The translations under genes were made by a program, and so were the position numbers. 64,000 nucleotides of DNA from Sphingomonas oleivorans (GTDB taxonomy: Bacteria; Pseudomonadota; Alphaproteobacteria; Sphingomonadales; Sphingomonadaceae), in the NCBI RefSeq assembly GCF_003050615.1, contig NZ_NWBU01000004.1, forward strand, positions 868,001 to 932,000, given 5' to 3'. The notes beneath the pieces were generated by a model that was not told the origin of the DNA, ran no database searches, and worked only from the letters and a program-made list of their open reading frames with translations. Shown in pieces: positions 26,991-37,945 of this stretch. The stretch's first letter is position 1. Every line of letters starts with the position of its first letter.

Positions 26991-29255
26991 CTAACGCGCT
27001 ATCCCCGCCGCCGCGAGCACGGCGAGCGTCAGCAGCTCGGAGGCGGTCGCGGACATGGTCGCGATCTGCACCGGATGCTCCATGCCCACCAGCATCGGGC
27101 CGATCACCGATCCGCTGCCCAGCTCGCGCAGCAGCTTGGCGGAGATATTGGCCGACTGGAGGCCGGGCATGATCAGCACATTGGCCGGGCCTGACAGGCG
27201 GTTGAACTGATAATTCCGCGCCACCGCCGGATTGAGCGCCACGTCGGGCGCCATTTCGCCTTCATATTCGAAATTCGGCTGGCGCTCGTCGAGAATGGCG
27301 ATGGCGGCGCGGATATTTTCGAGCCAGGTACCCGGCGGATTGCCGAAGGTGGAATAGGAAATGAAGGCGACGCGCGGCTCATGCCCCATGCGCCGCGCGA
27401 CGGCGGCGGTATGCTCCGCGATCGCCGCCAGCTCCTCCGGGCCCGGCCGTTCCGTCACCATCGTGTCCGCCATGAAGATGGTGTGGCTCTTGCCGACGAC
27501 GATATGAATGCCGCACGGGCGCCGCCCCTGTTCCGGATCGATCACGCGCCGCACCTGGCGCAGCGATCGGGCGTAGGTGCGCGTGATGCCGGTGATCATC
27601 GCATCCGCCTCGCCCAGCGCGACGAGCAGCGCGCCGAACACGTTGCGGTCCTGATTGACCATCGCCTCTATCTCGCGGCGCAGATAGCCGCGCCGCTGCA
27701 ACCGGGCATAGAGATGATCCACCATCTTCGGCACGAGCGGCGAGATGCGGCTATTGTGCAGCTCGAAGCTTTCGGGATCGTCGACGCCCAGCGCGCGCAA
27801 CCGGTCCGGCACATCGTCGCGCCCGACGAGCACGGGCGTGCCATAGCCGCCGTCGCGGAAAGCGATCGCGGCGCGCAGCACCACCTCCTCCTCCGCCTCG
27901 GCGAAGACGACGCGCTTGGGATTGGCCCGCGCCGTCTCATGCGCCGCCGCCAACACGCCGGTGGTGGGATTGAGCCGCGCGCGCAGGCTTTCGCGATAGT
28001 CGTCCATGTCCAGTATCGGCTGGCGCGCCACGCCCGAATCCATCGCCGCCTGCGCGACGGCGGCGGGCACCACCTCCATCAGCCGCGGATCGAAGGGAGC
28101 CGGGATGATATAGTCGCGCCCGAAACGCGGCGCGGTGCCGCCATAGGCCGCCGCCACCTCCTCCGGCACCTGCTGCCGCGCGAGGGCCGCAAGCGCGTTG
28201 GCGGCGGCGATCTTCATCTCGTCATTAATCGTCGTCGCCCGCACGTCGAGCGCGCCGCGGAAGATGAAGGGGAAACCGAGGACATTGTTGACCTGGTTCG
28301 GATAATCCGAACGGCCGGTGGCGACGATCGCGTCGGGCCGCGCGGCATGCGCCTCGTTCGGCGTGATCTCCGGATCGGGATTGGCCATGGCGAAGATGAT
28401 CGGCCGCGCCGCCATCGAACGTACCATATCCTGCGTGACGGCGCCCTTGACCGAAAGGCCCATGAACACGTCCGCGCCCTTCAGCGCCTCTGCCAGCGTG
28501 CGCTTGTCGGTCGGCACCGCATGGGCCGACTTCCACTGGTTCATGCCGGCTTCGCGGCCCTGATAGATCACGCCCTTGGAATCGCACAGCAGCACGCGAT
28601 CCGAAGGCACGCCCATCGCCTTGATCAGTTCGGTGCAGGCGATCGCGGCCGCACCCGCGCCGTTCACCACCACCGTCATGTCGGAAAGGCTGCGCCCCGT
28701 CAGATGCGCGGCATTGATCAGGCCGGCCGCGGCGATGATCGCGGTGCCATGCTGGTCGTCATGGAAGACGGGGATGTTCATCCGCTCGCGCAGCGTCTGC
28801 TCGATGATGAAACATTCGGGCGCCTTGATGTCCTCAAGATTGATGCCGCCGAAGCTCGGCTCCATCAGCGCGACGGCATTGATGAAGGCATCGACATCCT
28901 CGGTGGCGAGCTCAAGGTCGATCGAATCCACGTCGGCGAAGCGCTTGAAGAGCACCGCCTTGCCCTCCATCACCGGCTTGGAGGCGAGCGCGCCGAGATT
29001 GCCGAGGCCGAGAATCGCCGTACCATTGGAGATTACCGCAACGAGATTGCCCTTGGCGGTATAGTCATAGGCTGCCGCCGGATCGGCGGCGATGGCGCGC
29101 ACGGGCACGGCCACGCCCGGCGAATAGGCCAGGCTCAGGTCGCGCTGCGTCGCCATCGGCTTGGACGCGATGATCTCGATCTTGCCCGGACGTCCCGTGG
29201 AATGGAACAGCAGCGCCTCGCGCTCGGAAAACTGCACGTTGCCGCTCTCGCTCAT
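26991..29255 (-). CDS. maeB: NADP-dependent malic enzyme with phosphotransacetylase-like domain (copy 1)
   Basis: The 754-residue MaeB-type enzyme decarboxylates malate to pyruvate with NADP. The malic domain (about 1-430) includes [16 protein letters not shown], the nucleotide loop VNGAGAAAIA and MANPDPEITPNEAHAA. The C-terminal half is a phosphotransacetylase-like domain, present in this class but usually regulatory. Start: ATG 29255 with GGAGA upstream; the frame continues to 29408 without family residues. A second, similar copy lies at 37946. It is divergent from mutS. Confidence 0.94.
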   Translation of the reverse strand: MSESGNVQFSEREALLFHSTGRPGKIEIIASKPMATQRDLSLAYSPGVAVPVRAIAADPAAAYDYTAKGNLVAVISNGTAILGLGNLGALASKPVMEGKAVLFKRFADVDSIDLELATEDVDAFINAVALMEPSFGGINLEDIKAPECFIIEQTLRERMNIPVFHDDQHGTAIIAAAGLINAAHLTGRSLSDMTVVVNGAGAAAIACTELIKAMGVPSDRVLLCDSKGVIYQGREAGMNQWKSAHAVPTDKRTLAEALKGADVFMGLSVKGAVTQDMVRSMAARPIIFAMANPDPEITPNEAHAARPDAIVATGRSDYPNQVNNVLGFPFIFRGALDVRATTINDEMKIAAANALAALARQQVPEEVAAAYGGTAPRFGRDYIIPAPFDPRLMEVVPAAVAQAAMDSGVARQPILDMDDYRESLRARLNPTTGVLAAAHETARANPKRVVFAEAEEEVVLRAAIAFRDGGYGTPVLVGRDDVPDRLRALGVDDPESFELHNSRISPLVPKMVDHLYARLQRRGYLRREIEAMVNQDRNVFGALLVALGEADAMITGITRTYARSLRQVRRVIDPEQGRRPCGIHIVVGKSHTIFMADTMVTERPGPEELAAIAEHTAAVARRMGHEPRVAFISYSTFGNPPGTWLENIRAAIAILDERQPNFEYEGEMAPDVALNPAVARNYQFNRLSGPANVLIMPGLQSANISAKLLRELGSGSVIGPMLVGMEHPVQIATMSATASELLTLAVLAAAGIAR

Positions 29256-29339
29256 CGCAATCTCCAATAGATATTCCGGCCTATTGGGGCATGGCTGCCG
29301 TTGCAACAAGCCGCTATCAGGCCGCTCATGGCGGGAACG

Positions 29340-31958
<2,619 letters not shown>

Positions 31959-31967
31959 TCCGCCAGT

Positions 31968-32501
31968 TCAAGCGGGTTGCATCTGCGGCATGACAGCGGA
32001 CGGCTGGGCAGCCACCCGGGCGGCCTTGCCGCGCATCGCTTCCGGCGGCTGGGGAAAGCCCGAACGGCCGCTATAATCGCGCAGGCCGCCCGTCTTCGGA
32101 CGCCTGTTCTGCGCGGTCAGCATGCTCGCGCAGGCGATGTCGATGGCGGCGATGCCCGCCACCGCCGCCATCGCGATGCCGACATTGCGGCGCCGGCCGC
32201 CATCGGCCTTGAGTCCCCGGGCCAGTGTCGCCAGATCGAGCGCGTCGCCGCCCGCGCGGCTCCAGATGGCGGGCGCGGGGTTGGCCGAAAGCGCCCCGAC
32301 GCCGGAGACCATCTCGCGCGCGCCATAGGCGCGGATCAGCCTCTCCTTGCCCTCCAGCCCCAGCGAGCGCGCCAGCAGCCTCGGCGCCGCCAGCTCGGCG
32401 ACGCCCAGGCCGATCGAAAGCCAGCCGAGGCTGCGCGCGATTCGGTCCGCGGAGGTCAGCGAGCCGCGGGTGCCGCCATCATCATGATGCAACTGGTTCA
32501 T
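31968..32501 (-). CDS. Small membrane protein of unknown function, near zinc alcohol dehydrogenase
   Basis: This 177-residue protein starts MNQLHHDDGG and has two hydrophobic stretches (LGWLSIGLGVAELAAPRLLARSLGLEG, in part; and GIAMAAVAGIAAIDIACASML). It resembles the N-terminal membrane part of proteins that, in other alphaproteobacteria, carry a polyketide-cyclase/SRPBCC domain next to zinc alcohol dehydrogenase genes; that domain is absent here. The product is named only as a membrane protein. It begins 11 bases from the dehydrogenase stop on the same strand, so co-transcription is likely. Confidence 0.6.
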   Translation of the reverse strand: MNQLHHDDGGTRGSLTSADRIARSLGWLSIGLGVAELAAPRLLARSLGLEGKERLIRAYGAREMVSGVGALSANPAPAIWSRAGGDALDLATLARGLKADGGRRRNVGIAMAAVAGIAAIDIACASMLTAQNRRPKTGGLRDYSGRSGFPQPPEAMRGKAARVAAQPSAVMPQMQPA

Positions 32502-32511
32502 GCCTCTTCTC

Positions 32512-33681
32512 CTAGGGCCGAAGGACGACCTTGATGCAGCTGTCCTGCTTGTTCTCGAACATGCGGTACATGTCCGGCCCGTCGGCCAGATCGCCGCGAT
32601 GCGTGATGACGAAGGAAGGATCGATCTGCCCGTCGGCAATCAGCGACAGCAGCTCGCTGGTCCAGCGATTGACATGGGTCTGGCCGGTACGGACAGTAAG
32701 CCCCTTGTTCATCAGCATGCCGAACGGCAGCTTGTCGATCAGCCCAGCATAGACGCCGGGAATCGAAAGAATTCCCGCCGGGCGGCAGACATAGATCATC
32801 TCGCGCAGCACGTGCGGCCGATCCGTCTCCAGCATCGCCGCCTGCTTGACCCGGTCATAGACGCTGTCGAGCGTGGCCGTGGCATGCGCCTCCATCCCCA
32901 CCGCATCGATACATTTTTCCGGCCCCTTGCCGTCGGTCAGCTCGTTGAGCCGCTCGATCACGCTCTCATCGTCGAAATTGATCGTGATCGCGCCGCCGGC
33001 CGCCGCCATGCTCAGCCGCTCGGGCAGATTGTCGATCGCCACCACCTGTTTCGCGCCGAGCAGGATCGCGCTGCGGATCGCCATCTGGCCCACGGGGCCC
33101 GCACCCCATATCGCCACCGTGTCGGTCGGCTCGATGTCGCACTGGATGGCGGCCTGCCAGCCGGTCGGGAATATGTCCCCCAGGAACAGCACCTGCTCGT
33201 CGGACAACCCGTCGGGGATCTTCACATGCGTCTTGTCGGCAAATGGTATGCGGACATATTCGGCTTGCCCGCCCTGATATCCGCCGGTCAGATGGGTGTA
33301 GCCGAACAGACCGGCGGTCCTATGGCCGAATATCTTGTCGGCCACATCCTTGTTGCGGTTGCTACGCTCGCAGACGGAGAAATTGCCGCGTCGGCACTGA
33401 TCGCATTCGCCGCAGATGATGGTGAACGGCACGACGATCCGGTCGCCCTTTCTGAGCGCCTTATTCTCTGGCCCGACCTCGATGACCTCGCCCATGAATT
33501 CATGGCCCACCACATCGCCGGGTTCCATTCCCGGAATCATATTGTGGAACAGGTGCAGGTCCGATCCGCAGATCGCGCAGGCCGTCACCTTTATGATCGC
33601 GTCGCGAGGCTCCTCGATCTCGGGATCGGGCACCGTTTCGTAGCGAATATCCTTCTTGCCGTGCCAGACGAGGGCCTTCAT
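32512..33681 (-). CDS. Zinc-dependent alcohol dehydrogenase (formaldehyde/glutathione-type-like)
   Basis: The 389-residue medium-chain dehydrogenase has the catalytic zinc site Cys38 (CAICGSD) and GHE (59-61), the structural zinc site with Cys90, Cys93, Cys96 and Cys104 (CGECDQCRRGNFSVC), and the NAD-binding GAGPVGQMAIRSA. Long inserts (VADKIFGHRTAGLFGYTHL; VCRPAGILSIPGVYAG) resemble glutathione-independent formaldehyde-dehydrogenase-like and other long alcohol dehydrogenases. The substrate is unknown. AGGAG precedes the ATG. It is part of a regulator cluster reaching to 35708. Confidence 0.88.
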   Translation of the reverse strand: MKALVWHGKKDIRYETVPDPEIEEPRDAIIKVTACAICGSDLHLFHNMIPGMEPGDVVGHEFMGEVIEVGPENKALRKGDRIVVPFTIICGECDQCRRGNFSVCERSNRNKDVADKIFGHRTAGLFGYTHLTGGYQGGQAEYVRIPFADKTHVKIPDGLSDEQVLFLGDIFPTGWQAAIQCDIEPTDTVAIWGAGPVGQMAIRSAILLGAKQVVAIDNLPERLSMAAAGGAITINFDDESVIERLNELTDGKGPEKCIDAVGMEAHATATLDSVYDRVKQAAMLETDRPHVLREMIYVCRPAGILSIPGVYAGLIDKLPFGMLMNKGLTVRTGQTHVNRWTSELLSLIADGQIDPSFVITHRGDLADGPDMYRMFENKQDSCIKVVLRP

Positions 33682-33801
33682 CGCGCATCTCCTGTCTTCG
33701 AGGCCTTCCCCAAGGGCAGCGATCGCATGAACGCGCCCGGCCCCCCTGCGCTCCAACGAAGGCCTCGGCGCCGGAATCATCGCCGGATCAGGCGCGCGAG
33801 A

Positions 33802-34236
33802 TCAGAGCGACGAATGATCGCTCTGGGCAGGCATCTCCATGCTCCGGTCGGCCTCCTTCTGCTCGGCCAGTTCGAGTGCCTTTACGATCGAATCCGGATC
33901 GAACGGCTTTTCGCACCGCACGACATCGGCATAGCGCGCCGGCAGCGACGCATCCTCATCGCTGGTGGCCAGAATGAAAGGCACATGCCTTTCGCGCAGC
34001 ATATCGGCCAGGGGGCAGGATTTTTCCTGGGCCAGATCGATATCGAGCACGGCGCCGTCGATTGGAGCCTCGGTCGCCAGCATCGCCTCCGCCTCGGCGC
34101 CTCCGGGAACGGGCCCGACGATGATCGCACCATGTTGCTTCAGCCCCCGCTTCATATCGTCGGCGAGGATATATTCATCCTCCACGATCAGAATGCGGCG
34201 TCCGGCGACGCAGTCGACAAATGCTCCTTTCATCAT
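33802..34236 (-). CDS. Single-domain response regulator (receiver)
   Basis: The 144-residue receiver has acidic pair VEDEY (Glu19/Asp20/Glu21), phosphoacceptor Asp65 in AVLDIDL, the Ser/Thr position in LATSD, and the switch Lys in CEKPFD. There is no output domain, as is common for partners of HWE kinases. It lies 21 bases after the HWE-type kinase gene, so it is the obvious candidate partner. Output is unknown. Confidence 0.88.
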   Translation of the reverse strand: MMKGAFVDCVAGRRILIVEDEYILADDMKRGLKQHGAIIVGPVPGGAEAEAMLATEAPIDGAVLDIDLAQEKSCPLADMLRERHVPFILATSDEDASLPARYADVVRCEKPFDPDSIVKALELAEQKEADRSMEMPAQSDHSSL

Positions 34237-34257
34237 CCATCTCCTTGCTTTTCTTTA

Positions 34258-34941
34258 TTATTGATGGGCCGGCTGTTCTCCGGCTCCTTCTGCTACGCTC
34301 TCTGCATCTATCCGGAAGAAATGGCGCGCGCCCGATGCCGGAGGCAGGCTGATCCGCGCGCTAAATCCCGTTTCCGCAAATTCCAGCCGCGTCTCGGCCT
34401 TCAGCTCATAGGCCAGTCCCTGCTGGAGCAGTTCCAGCCCGAATCCCTGCGTCGGCGCGAGATTGGTGAGTGGTTCGGCCACGCTCTCGCGCCATTCCAG
34501 CTCCAGCCGCTCGTCCTCGATCCACCAGTGCACCGAAAGCCCGCGGCCCGCCTCCGCCAGCCCGCCATATTTGACGGCATTGGTCGCCAGCTCGTGGATC
34601 GCCAGCCGCATCGTCTCCGCCGCGCGGCCAAGCAGGCGGACATTGGGCCCGGAAAGCGCCAGCGCCCCATCCTCCCGCACGGCATAGACGAGCAGCTCCT
34701 CGGCGATCAACGTCTTGAAATCGATCCCGCTCCGCCATCCGCGGATCAGCGCCGCCTGGGCCCGGGCGAATGCCGCAAGACGGCCGTCGAGATGCGCCTG
34801 ATATTCCTCCACGCTCTCGCTATTCTCGCCCGTACGACGGGCGATGTGGCGTACCGCGGCAAGATTGTTGCGAAGACGCCGTTTGAGTTCCGCGATCTGG
34901 GCCTTCAACGCTGCCGTATCCTCTCCCTCCTTGTCCGGCAT
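34258..34941 (-). CDS. HWE/HisKA_2-type histidine kinase lacking the phosphoacceptor His
   Basis: This 227-residue soluble protein has an HWE-type dimerisation helix, where the usual ELxHRxxN reads ELKRRLRNNLAAV: Arg (codon at 34879-34881) replaces the phosphoacceptor His. The ATPase part is intact in the N box (HELATNAVKYGGL), the W-x-E element (LELEWRE) and the GFGLELL motif. A GTG at 34947 would overlap the Crp/Fnr stop; the ATG at 34941 is used here. No sensor domain or membrane segment is visible. It may be a non-phosphotransferring regulator or use another His; inference. Confidence 0.82.
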   Translation of the reverse strand: MPDKEGEDTAALKAQIAELKRRLRNNLAAVRHIARRTGENSESVEEYQAHLDGRLAAFARAQAALIRGWRSGIDFKTLIAEELLVYAVREDGALALSGPNVRLLGRAAETMRLAIHELATNAVKYGGLAEAGRGLSVHWWIEDERLELEWRESVAEPLTNLAPTQGFGLELLQQGLAYELKAETRLEFAETGFSARISLPPASGARHFFRIDAESVAEGAGEQPAHQ

Positions 34942-34943
34942 CG

Positions 34944-35708
34944 TCACTCGACCACAGGCTTGATCTCGCCGCCATTGGCGTCGAACTGCGCGCCCTCATG
35001 GTCGAGGTGGAGATAATTGGGGTGGAAGAGGCTCACCCGCTGGAGCTCGGCCAGATCGGGAATCCTGAGCTCGCGTCCCTTGAGCACGATCAGGCCGGAC
35101 GCCCGCAGATCCTGGAGCGTGCGATTGACATGCACCGGGGTGAGCCCCGTCGCTTCCGCCAGTTCGGTCTGGGTCACCGGCATCTCGCATATGTCGCCAT
35201 GAGTACGTCCCACGGCGCGCAGCCGCAGGAACAGTTCACAAAACAGATGGGCGAGCCTTTCGGTTGCGTTGCGCTGTCCGATATTCACCGTCCATTCGCG
35301 CTGTACTGCCGCACTTACCAGCGCCTGCCAGGCCAGCGCCTGATGGATGCGGGGATAGGTTGCCATCAGCCGGTCGATCGTGCTGCGCGAGATTTCCGCG
35401 AAGGTGAGCGCCGTCAGCGCGCCGATCGAATGATCCATCTCGTGCAGCATCGATATGTCGAGGTCGCACATGTCGCCGGGTATGAAGAAGGCGATGATCT
35501 GCCGGCGTCCGTCCTCCAGCGTCTTGTAGCGGCAGGCCCAGCCTTCGAGGACCAGATTCACGTCACGAGGGCTGTCGCCCTCGCGAATGATGTCCTCGCG
35601 GGCGCGGATGCGGCGCACCCGTTCGGAAGCCGCCTTCGTCAGGGCGTCACGCTCTTCAGCCGATAGATGTACGAAGCCTTCTAGCTTTTTTATCAGTGCC
35701 GTAGCCAT
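34944..35708 (-). CDS. Crp/Fnr-family transcription regulator
   Basis: The 254-residue protein has an N-terminal cyclic-nucleotide-type sensor fold (about 15-135: GDSPRDVNLVLEGWACRYK, IIAFFIPGDMCDLDI) and a C-terminal winged helix (about 150-230) with HTH TQTELAEATGLTPVHVNRTLQDL. No N-terminal Fe-S Cys cluster typical of Fnr is seen, so oxygen sensing by iron-sulphur is unlikely. Downstream targets are unknown. It begins the co-directional cluster with the HWE-type kinase, receiver and alcohol dehydrogenase. Confidence 0.9.
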   Translation of the reverse strand: MATALIKKLEGFVHLSAEERDALTKAASERVRRIRAREDIIREGDSPRDVNLVLEGWACRYKTLEDGRRQIIAFFIPGDMCDLDISMLHEMDHSIGALTALTFAEISRSTIDRLMATYPRIHQALAWQALVSAAVQREWTVNIGQRNATERLAHLFCELFLRLRAVGRTHGDICEMPVTQTELAEATGLTPVHVNRTLQDLRASGLIVLKGRELRIPDLAELQRVSLFHPNYLHLDHEGAQFDANGGEIKPVVE

Positions 35709-35838
35709 CTGGCGTCCCTGTTGCCTTGGCGAAGATTAGACCCCCGGGGGAAGCGGCGGACTCACCTATGTTGCCCCACTGGTGGCCCCTCCTCCCGGCC
35801 CCGGGCTGGCGACGAAGGAACGCCAACCATACAGAAAC

Positions 35839-35850
35839 TTACCTTTGTAA
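35839..35850. promoter_or_regulatory. Candidate Crp/Fnr-type inverted repeat
   Basis: TTAC-N4-GTAA occurs in the gap between the Crp/Fnr gene and the small divergent gene at 35909. Its spacing resembles operators of this family, and placement fits autoregulation or control of the small gene. It is a short motif and could be chance. Confidence 0.35.
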
Positions 35851-35908
35851 AAGCGCCGTCTACGACAACTCTTCTAATCCGGTTCGGCAGGACGGACAGG
35901 AGAGCATC

Positions 35909-36109
35909 ATGAACCGGAGCGACCTCCAATATTATGCGGACCGCGCAATCTGCCAGCTGGCGCTCGCCCAGCGCGCCCGCAAGACGGAGGCGAGCAGCGC
36001 GCATCTGCGCCTGGCGCAGCTTCATCTCGCGCGCCTGCGCGACGGGCTGGCGGCGCCGGAGCTGATGGATCGCGAACAGCTCGGCTGGGGCGACGAGGCC
36101 CGCCACTAG
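35909..36109 (+). CDS. Small hypothetical protein
   Basis: The 66-residue product (MNRSDLQYYADRAICQLA at the start) is predicted to be mostly helical and Ala/Leu/Arg-rich. It has no recognised domain. AGGAG is positioned eight bases before the ATG, which supports translation. It is divergent from the Crp/Fnr gene, with a possible Crp/Fnr operator between them. Confidence 0.55.
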   Translation: MNRSDLQYYADRAICQLALAQRARKTEASSAHLRLAQLHLARLRDGLAAPELMDREQLGWGDEARH

Positions 36110-36493
36110 CCTCGCGCGATCCGATTGGCCGATCCACCCGCTCATCCGTGCAGCCGGTCGCGAAGCATTCGGGCCGGACACCTCTCGCTTCGCCACGCTG
36201 CCTCGCCTTCCATCCCCCTGTCCCGCCGGGCGGGGCGATCCGCCGGCCCTAACATGCCGGCCAAGGCGTCGGATCCCCGCGTCTTGGCATCTGCACCGAT
36301 CGTACAGTCTCTTGCGGGCCCTCCCAAGCTGCCGCAATGCGGGGTGGATATCCCCACCGCATTCGGCAAGCAGCTGAAAAAGCTCACATCCCGGCGTCCA
36401 CAAACGCCCTGACGGCAGAAAAGCCATTTTCCTCGCCGCCCCCTGCCGTCTACCGTGCCCCCCGCGTCCCGGGCCATCATCCCCGGCGATGAC
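36110..36493. other. Intergenic region between small gene and dctA
   Basis: About 380 bases hold no recognised gene, tRNA or repeat. One imperfect hairpin (aatgc...gcatt with a ggtgg/ccacc inner stem, about 36336-36365) was seen. The segment probably carries the dctA promoter, which I could not pinpoint. Confidence 0.5.
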
Positions 36494-37873
36494 ATGAAGC
36501 GGGACATGCGGGGGGAATGGATGGCGCTGATCGCACGGGAATATCCGGGGGAGCCGGAGCGGCTACGGCAGGGGCTGCATCGGCACCTCTACTTCCAAGT
36601 GCTGGCGGCGATCGCGCTGGGCACGCTGCTGGGCTATTATTGGCCTGCCATGGGCGAAGCGCTGAAGCCGCTCGGCGATGGCTTCATCAAGCTCGTCAAG
36701 ATGATCATCGCGCCGGTAATCTTCCTGACGGTGACGACCGGCATCGCCGGCATGAAGGAGCTGGGGTCGGTCGGCCGCGTCGCCGCCAGGGCCTTCGCCT
36801 ATTTCCTCTGCTTCTCCACGCTTGCGCTGGTCGTCGGCCTGGTCGTCGCCAATCTTCTCCAGCCGGGCGCCGGAATGCATATCGCGCCGGCCAGCCTCGA
36901 TGCCGGCGCTGTCGCCAGCTTTGCCGAAAAGGCGCATGAAAGCACGATCACCGGCTTTCTCCTCTCGATCATCCCGACCACCATCCTCTCCGCGCTCACC
37001 GAAGGCTCGATCCTCCAGGTGCTGTTCGTCGCGATCCTGTTCGGCGTCGCGCTGTCGCTGGTCGGCGATCCCGCCCGGCCGCTCATCGACCTGCTCGATC
37101 GGCTGTCGCTGGTCGTGTTCCGCCTGGTCGGCATATTGATGCGCGCGGCCCCCATCGGCGCGTTCGGCGCGATCGCCTTCACCATCGGCAAATATGGCAT
37201 CGGATCGCTGGTCAATCTCGGCGCGCTGGTTGCATCCTTCTATGCCACCTCGCTGCTGTTCGTGGTGGTGGTGCTGGGGCTGGTGGCGCGGCTCAACGGC
37301 TTCTCAATCTTCCGCTTGATCCGCTATCTCCGCGCCGAGCTGCTGCTCGTGCTCGGCACCTCCTCGTCCGAAGCGGCGCTTCCCAATCTGATCGACAGGC
37401 TGGAACGCGCCGGCTGCGCCAGGCCGGTGGTCGGACTGGTCGTGCCGATGGGCTATTCCTTCAATCTCGATGGCACCAACATCTATATGACGCTCGCCGC
37501 GCTGTTCATTGCCCAGGCGACCGACATTCCCCTCTCGATCGGCGAGCAAATAGCGCTGCTGCTCGTCGCGATGCTGAGTTCGAAGGGCGCGGCCGGCGTC
37601 ACCGGCGCGGGCTTCATCACGCTCGCCGCAACGCTCTCGATCGTGCCGAGCGTGCCGGTCGCGGGTATGGCGCTGATTCTCGGCGTCGATCGCTTCATGT
37701 CCGAATGCCGCAGTCTCACCAATTTCATCGGCAATGCGGTAGCCACCCTCGTCGTCGCCCGCTGGGAAGGGAGCCTCGATGGAGCCGCGCTCGATCGCGC
37801 GCTGGCGGGGCATCCGCCCGAAGCCATAGCCGGAGCGCAAGGCAGCCCGGCCGATGCAACAACTGGACGATAG
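36494..37873 (+). CDS. dctA: C4-dicarboxylate transporter (DAACS family, DctA)
   Basis: This cation-coupled symporter imports succinate, fumarate and malate. The 459 residues (from this ATG) contain several transmembrane helices and the family signatures [11 protein letters not shown] (Ser-rich motif), [20 protein letters not shown] (helix 7) and [28 protein letters not shown] (helix 8, read in parts). The start is uncertain: ATGs at 36506 and 36521 are in frame, and the latter has a GGGGGGA ahead of it. maeB copy 2 follows 72 bases downstream, so imported malate could feed it. Confidence 0.93.
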   Translation: MKRDMRGEWMALIAREYPGEPERLRQGLHRHLYFQVLAAIALGTLLGYYWPAMGEALKPLGDGFIKLVKMIIAPVIFLTVTTGIAGMKELGSVGRVAARAFAYFLCFSTLALVVGLVVANLLQPGAGMHIAPASLDAGAVASFAEKAHESTITGFLLSIIPTTILSALTEGSILQVLFVAILFGVALSLVGDPARPLIDLLDRLSLVVFRLVGILMRAAPIGAFGAIAFTIGKYGIGSLVNLGALVASFYATSLLFVVVVLGLVARLNGFSIFRLIRYLRAELLLVLGTSSSEAALPNLIDRLERAGCARPVVGLVVPMGYSFNLDGTNIYMTLAALFIAQATDIPLSIGEQIALLLVAMLSSKGAAGVTGAGFITLAATLSIVPSVPVAGMALILGVDRFMSECRSLTNFIGNAVATLVVARWEGSLDGAALDRALAGHPPEAIAGAQGSPADATTGR

Positions 37874-37900
37874 GGCCATAGGCCGCCATTAAGCCGGCTG

Positions 37901-37920
37901 CGAAGGCGGATCCGCCTTCG
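37901..37920. promoter_or_regulatory. Perfect 20-base palindrome between dctA and maeB
   Basis: cgaaggcgga followed by its exact reverse complement tccgccttcg, in the 72-base gap. It may be an operator or a weak terminator; no T-run follows. Confidence 0.35.
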
Positions 37921-37945
37921 TCGGCGCCACGGAACGGAGCATGTG

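Noticed and set aside
35817-35850. Possible EcfG-type (GGAAC-N16-GTT) stress promoter before the 66-residue gene
   Set aside because: GGAAC is present at 35817, but no GTT follows at the right spacing.
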